A DNA stretch of 7,182 nucleotides, from assembly GCA_012512295.1 (NCBI GenBank), contig JAAZDI010000181.1, forward strand, positions 1 through 7,182, written 5' to 3'. The translations under genes were made by a program, and so were the position numbers. Positions within the stretch are counted from its first letter, which is position 1. Each line of letters opens with the position of its first letter. This document shows, piece by piece, positions 6,704-7,182 of the stretch. The DNA comes from Syntrophomonadaceae bacterium. GTDB lineage: Bacteria > Bacillota > Ch66 > Ch109. The notes under the pieces are model-generated. The model was not told the origin of the DNA and ran no database searches. It saw nothing but the letters and a program-made list of their open reading frames with translations.

Positions 6704-6747
6704 AATCCCTCCTATGCTAGAATATAAACCCTATCATAGGGGGGATT
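6704..6747. repeat. 13-bp near-perfect inverted repeat
   Basis: AATCCCTCCTATG (6704-6716) faces CATAGGGGGGATT (6735-6747). The arms match at 12 of 13 positions, and the mismatch is a G-U wobble in plus-strand RNA; the spacer is 18 nt. Nested inside is the palindrome CCCTATCATAGGG (6729-6741). It lies 37 nt beyond the stop of the glycohydrolase remnant, so it could terminate that gene, although no T-run follows on the minus strand. An operator or the end of a short mobile repeat are alternatives. Confidence 0.55.
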
Positions 6748-6784
6748 TGTCATGCTGGCAGGAAAGGGATGAGGGCTTATTTAC

Positions 6785-7058
6785 TTACTCTTTGCCGAAA
6801 AGCTCCCACATTTCGGTGGCTAGTCTTTCTATATAATCGGTGTTTTCCACTCGGATCACCCAAAACGTCGGGATAGCCTCCACACCGAGCAGTGTTCCCA
6901 GGATGGCCCCGGTAATTGACCCGGTAGAGTCACTGTCACCGCTGTGATTTACCGCGGCTAAAGTGCCGCGAACCCAATTGTGACTGAACTTTAAAGAACA
7001 ATAAACAGCGATGGCGAGTGCTTCTTCGCCGACCCACCCTTCGCCGATTTTTTCTATC
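6785..7058 (-). pseudogene. ADP-ribosylglycohydrolase (DraG/ARH-like), 3' remnant cut by an IS66 element
   Basis: The remnant encodes about 91 C-terminal residues: IEKIGEGWVGEEALAIAVYC, then NHSGDSDSTGSITGAILG, GVEAIP and a final helix ending FGKE. This is the conserved end of the ADP-ribosylglycohydrolase family, enzymes of about 300 residues or more that remove ADP-ribose from proteins or small molecules. The GDSDST motif supplies metal ligands in the family. Homology stops exactly where an IS66-type terminal sequence begins (7059). Beyond that point the frame stays open to the window edge, but its residues read antisense IS sequence with no resemblance to the family. A TTG within the IS (7153) could formally start a 122-residue chimera, yet most of the catalytic domain would be missing. 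The 5' part of the gene should lie on the far side of the element. Function is presumably lost. Confidence 0.82.
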
Positions 7059-7182
7059 GTAAGCGTCAAACTGTACCCACCTTGTATCATCCCTAGGTCA
7101 ATAGGATAATCTTCCTCAGAACACGAAACGAGGAGGGTTTTCTTTGTGACCAAAGCCGAACAACAAAAGCTATGGGAAAACA
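7059..7182 (+). mobile_element. IS66-family insertion sequence, left end (continues off the window)
   Basis: The element begins with GTAAGCGTCAAACTG at 7059; GTAAGCG is the characteristic IS66-family terminus. About 87 nt inside it starts a gene whose first residues match the IS66 accessory protein TnpA, the usual layout for this family (tnpA, tnpB, tnpC). IS66 elements make 8-bp target duplications, so the flanking TTTCTATC (7051-7058) should recur at the far end. The junction coincides with the break in the ADP-ribosylglycohydrolase gene. Confidence 0.8.
7146..7182 (+). CDS. tnpA: IS66-family accessory protein TnpA, N-terminal fragment
   Basis: Only 12 codons are visible, from GTG at 7146: (M)TKAEQQKLWEN. 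This opening (MTKAExQxLW...) is typical of the small helix-turn-helix TnpA proteins of IS66 elements. A strong GAGGAGGG site (7130-7137) lies 8 nt upstream and decides the start. TnpA is an accessory factor for transposition and is normally followed by tnpB and the tnpC transposase, which should lie to the right of the window. The call rests on a short match plus the IS66 terminus nearby. Confidence 0.75.
   Translation, partial: MTKAEQQKLWEN

Larger units (their letters stand above)
6422..6784. other. AT-rich non-coding stretch with several inverted repeats
   Basis: No reading frame here has both a ribosome site and a convincing protein. The stretch should carry the promoter of the DUF4855-like gene, but I find no clear -35/-10 pair on the minus strand. 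It contains the inverted repeats listed separately, plus TCTTATT (6574-6580) facing AATAAGA (6593-6599). No tRNA, rRNA or recognisable riboswitch consensus was seen. The density of repeats would fit a leader RNA, a small RNA or a decayed short mobile repeat. Confidence 0.5.

Noticed and set aside
6785..7153. An intact 122-aa protein starting at TTG 7153
   Set aside because: The first ~31 residues come from the antisense of the IS66 end, not from the glycohydrolase, and the frame is open to the window edge. It is a chimeric remnant, not a gene with a real start.

Overview
The window reads like a piece of a Firmicutes genome, most likely a Clostridia/Peptococcaceae-type anaerobe. This rests on strong purine-rich Shine-Dalgarno sites (AAAGGAG, GAGGAGGG), free use of TTG and GTG starts, several radical SAM enzymes, and a DUF4855-type protein of a kind I associate with Clostridia. 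The taxonomic call is an inference. All genes are on the minus strand except an insertion-sequence gene at the right edge.

Layout, read in the direction of transcription (right to left). At the right edge (7059-7182) lies the end of an IS66-family insertion sequence with the first codons of its tnpA on the plus strand. It has inserted into an ADP-ribosylglycohydrolase (DraG/ARH-like) gene, leaving that gene's last ~91 codons (6785-7058). Next comes a 363-bp AT-rich non-coding stretch with notable inverted repeats (6422-6784). It is followed by an 811-codon gene (3986-6421) whose C-terminal half resembles DUF4855 and whose N-terminal half looks beta-rich and propeller-like.

The left half is a compact minus-strand operon that looks like a RiPP (ribosomally made, post-translationally modified peptide) biosynthesis locus. 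It contains a 109-aa cysteine-free, lysine/asparagine-rich small protein as putative precursor (3491-3820), two paralogous radical SAM enzymes with a partial SPASM-type C-terminal cysteine pattern (2364-3419 and 1170-2339), and a B12-binding radical SAM enzyme of the RiPP-maturation C-methyltransferase type (1-1129, cut by the left edge). The gaps are 71, 24 and 40 nt. The 71-nt gap after the small gene holds a perfect 8-bp GC-rich hairpin and then a second hairpin that buries the Shine-Dalgarno of the first radical SAM gene. This is what one expects where a substrate must be made in excess over its enzymes.

Working model (inference): the small protein is modified on unactivated carbons by the two partial-SPASM enzymes and C-methylated by the B12 enzyme. 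No protease, transporter or recognition-element (RRE) gene is visible; these may lie beyond the left edge. I cannot match the set of precursor plus paralogous partial-SPASM pair plus B12 enzyme to a named RiPP class, so it is the best candidate here for an undescribed system.
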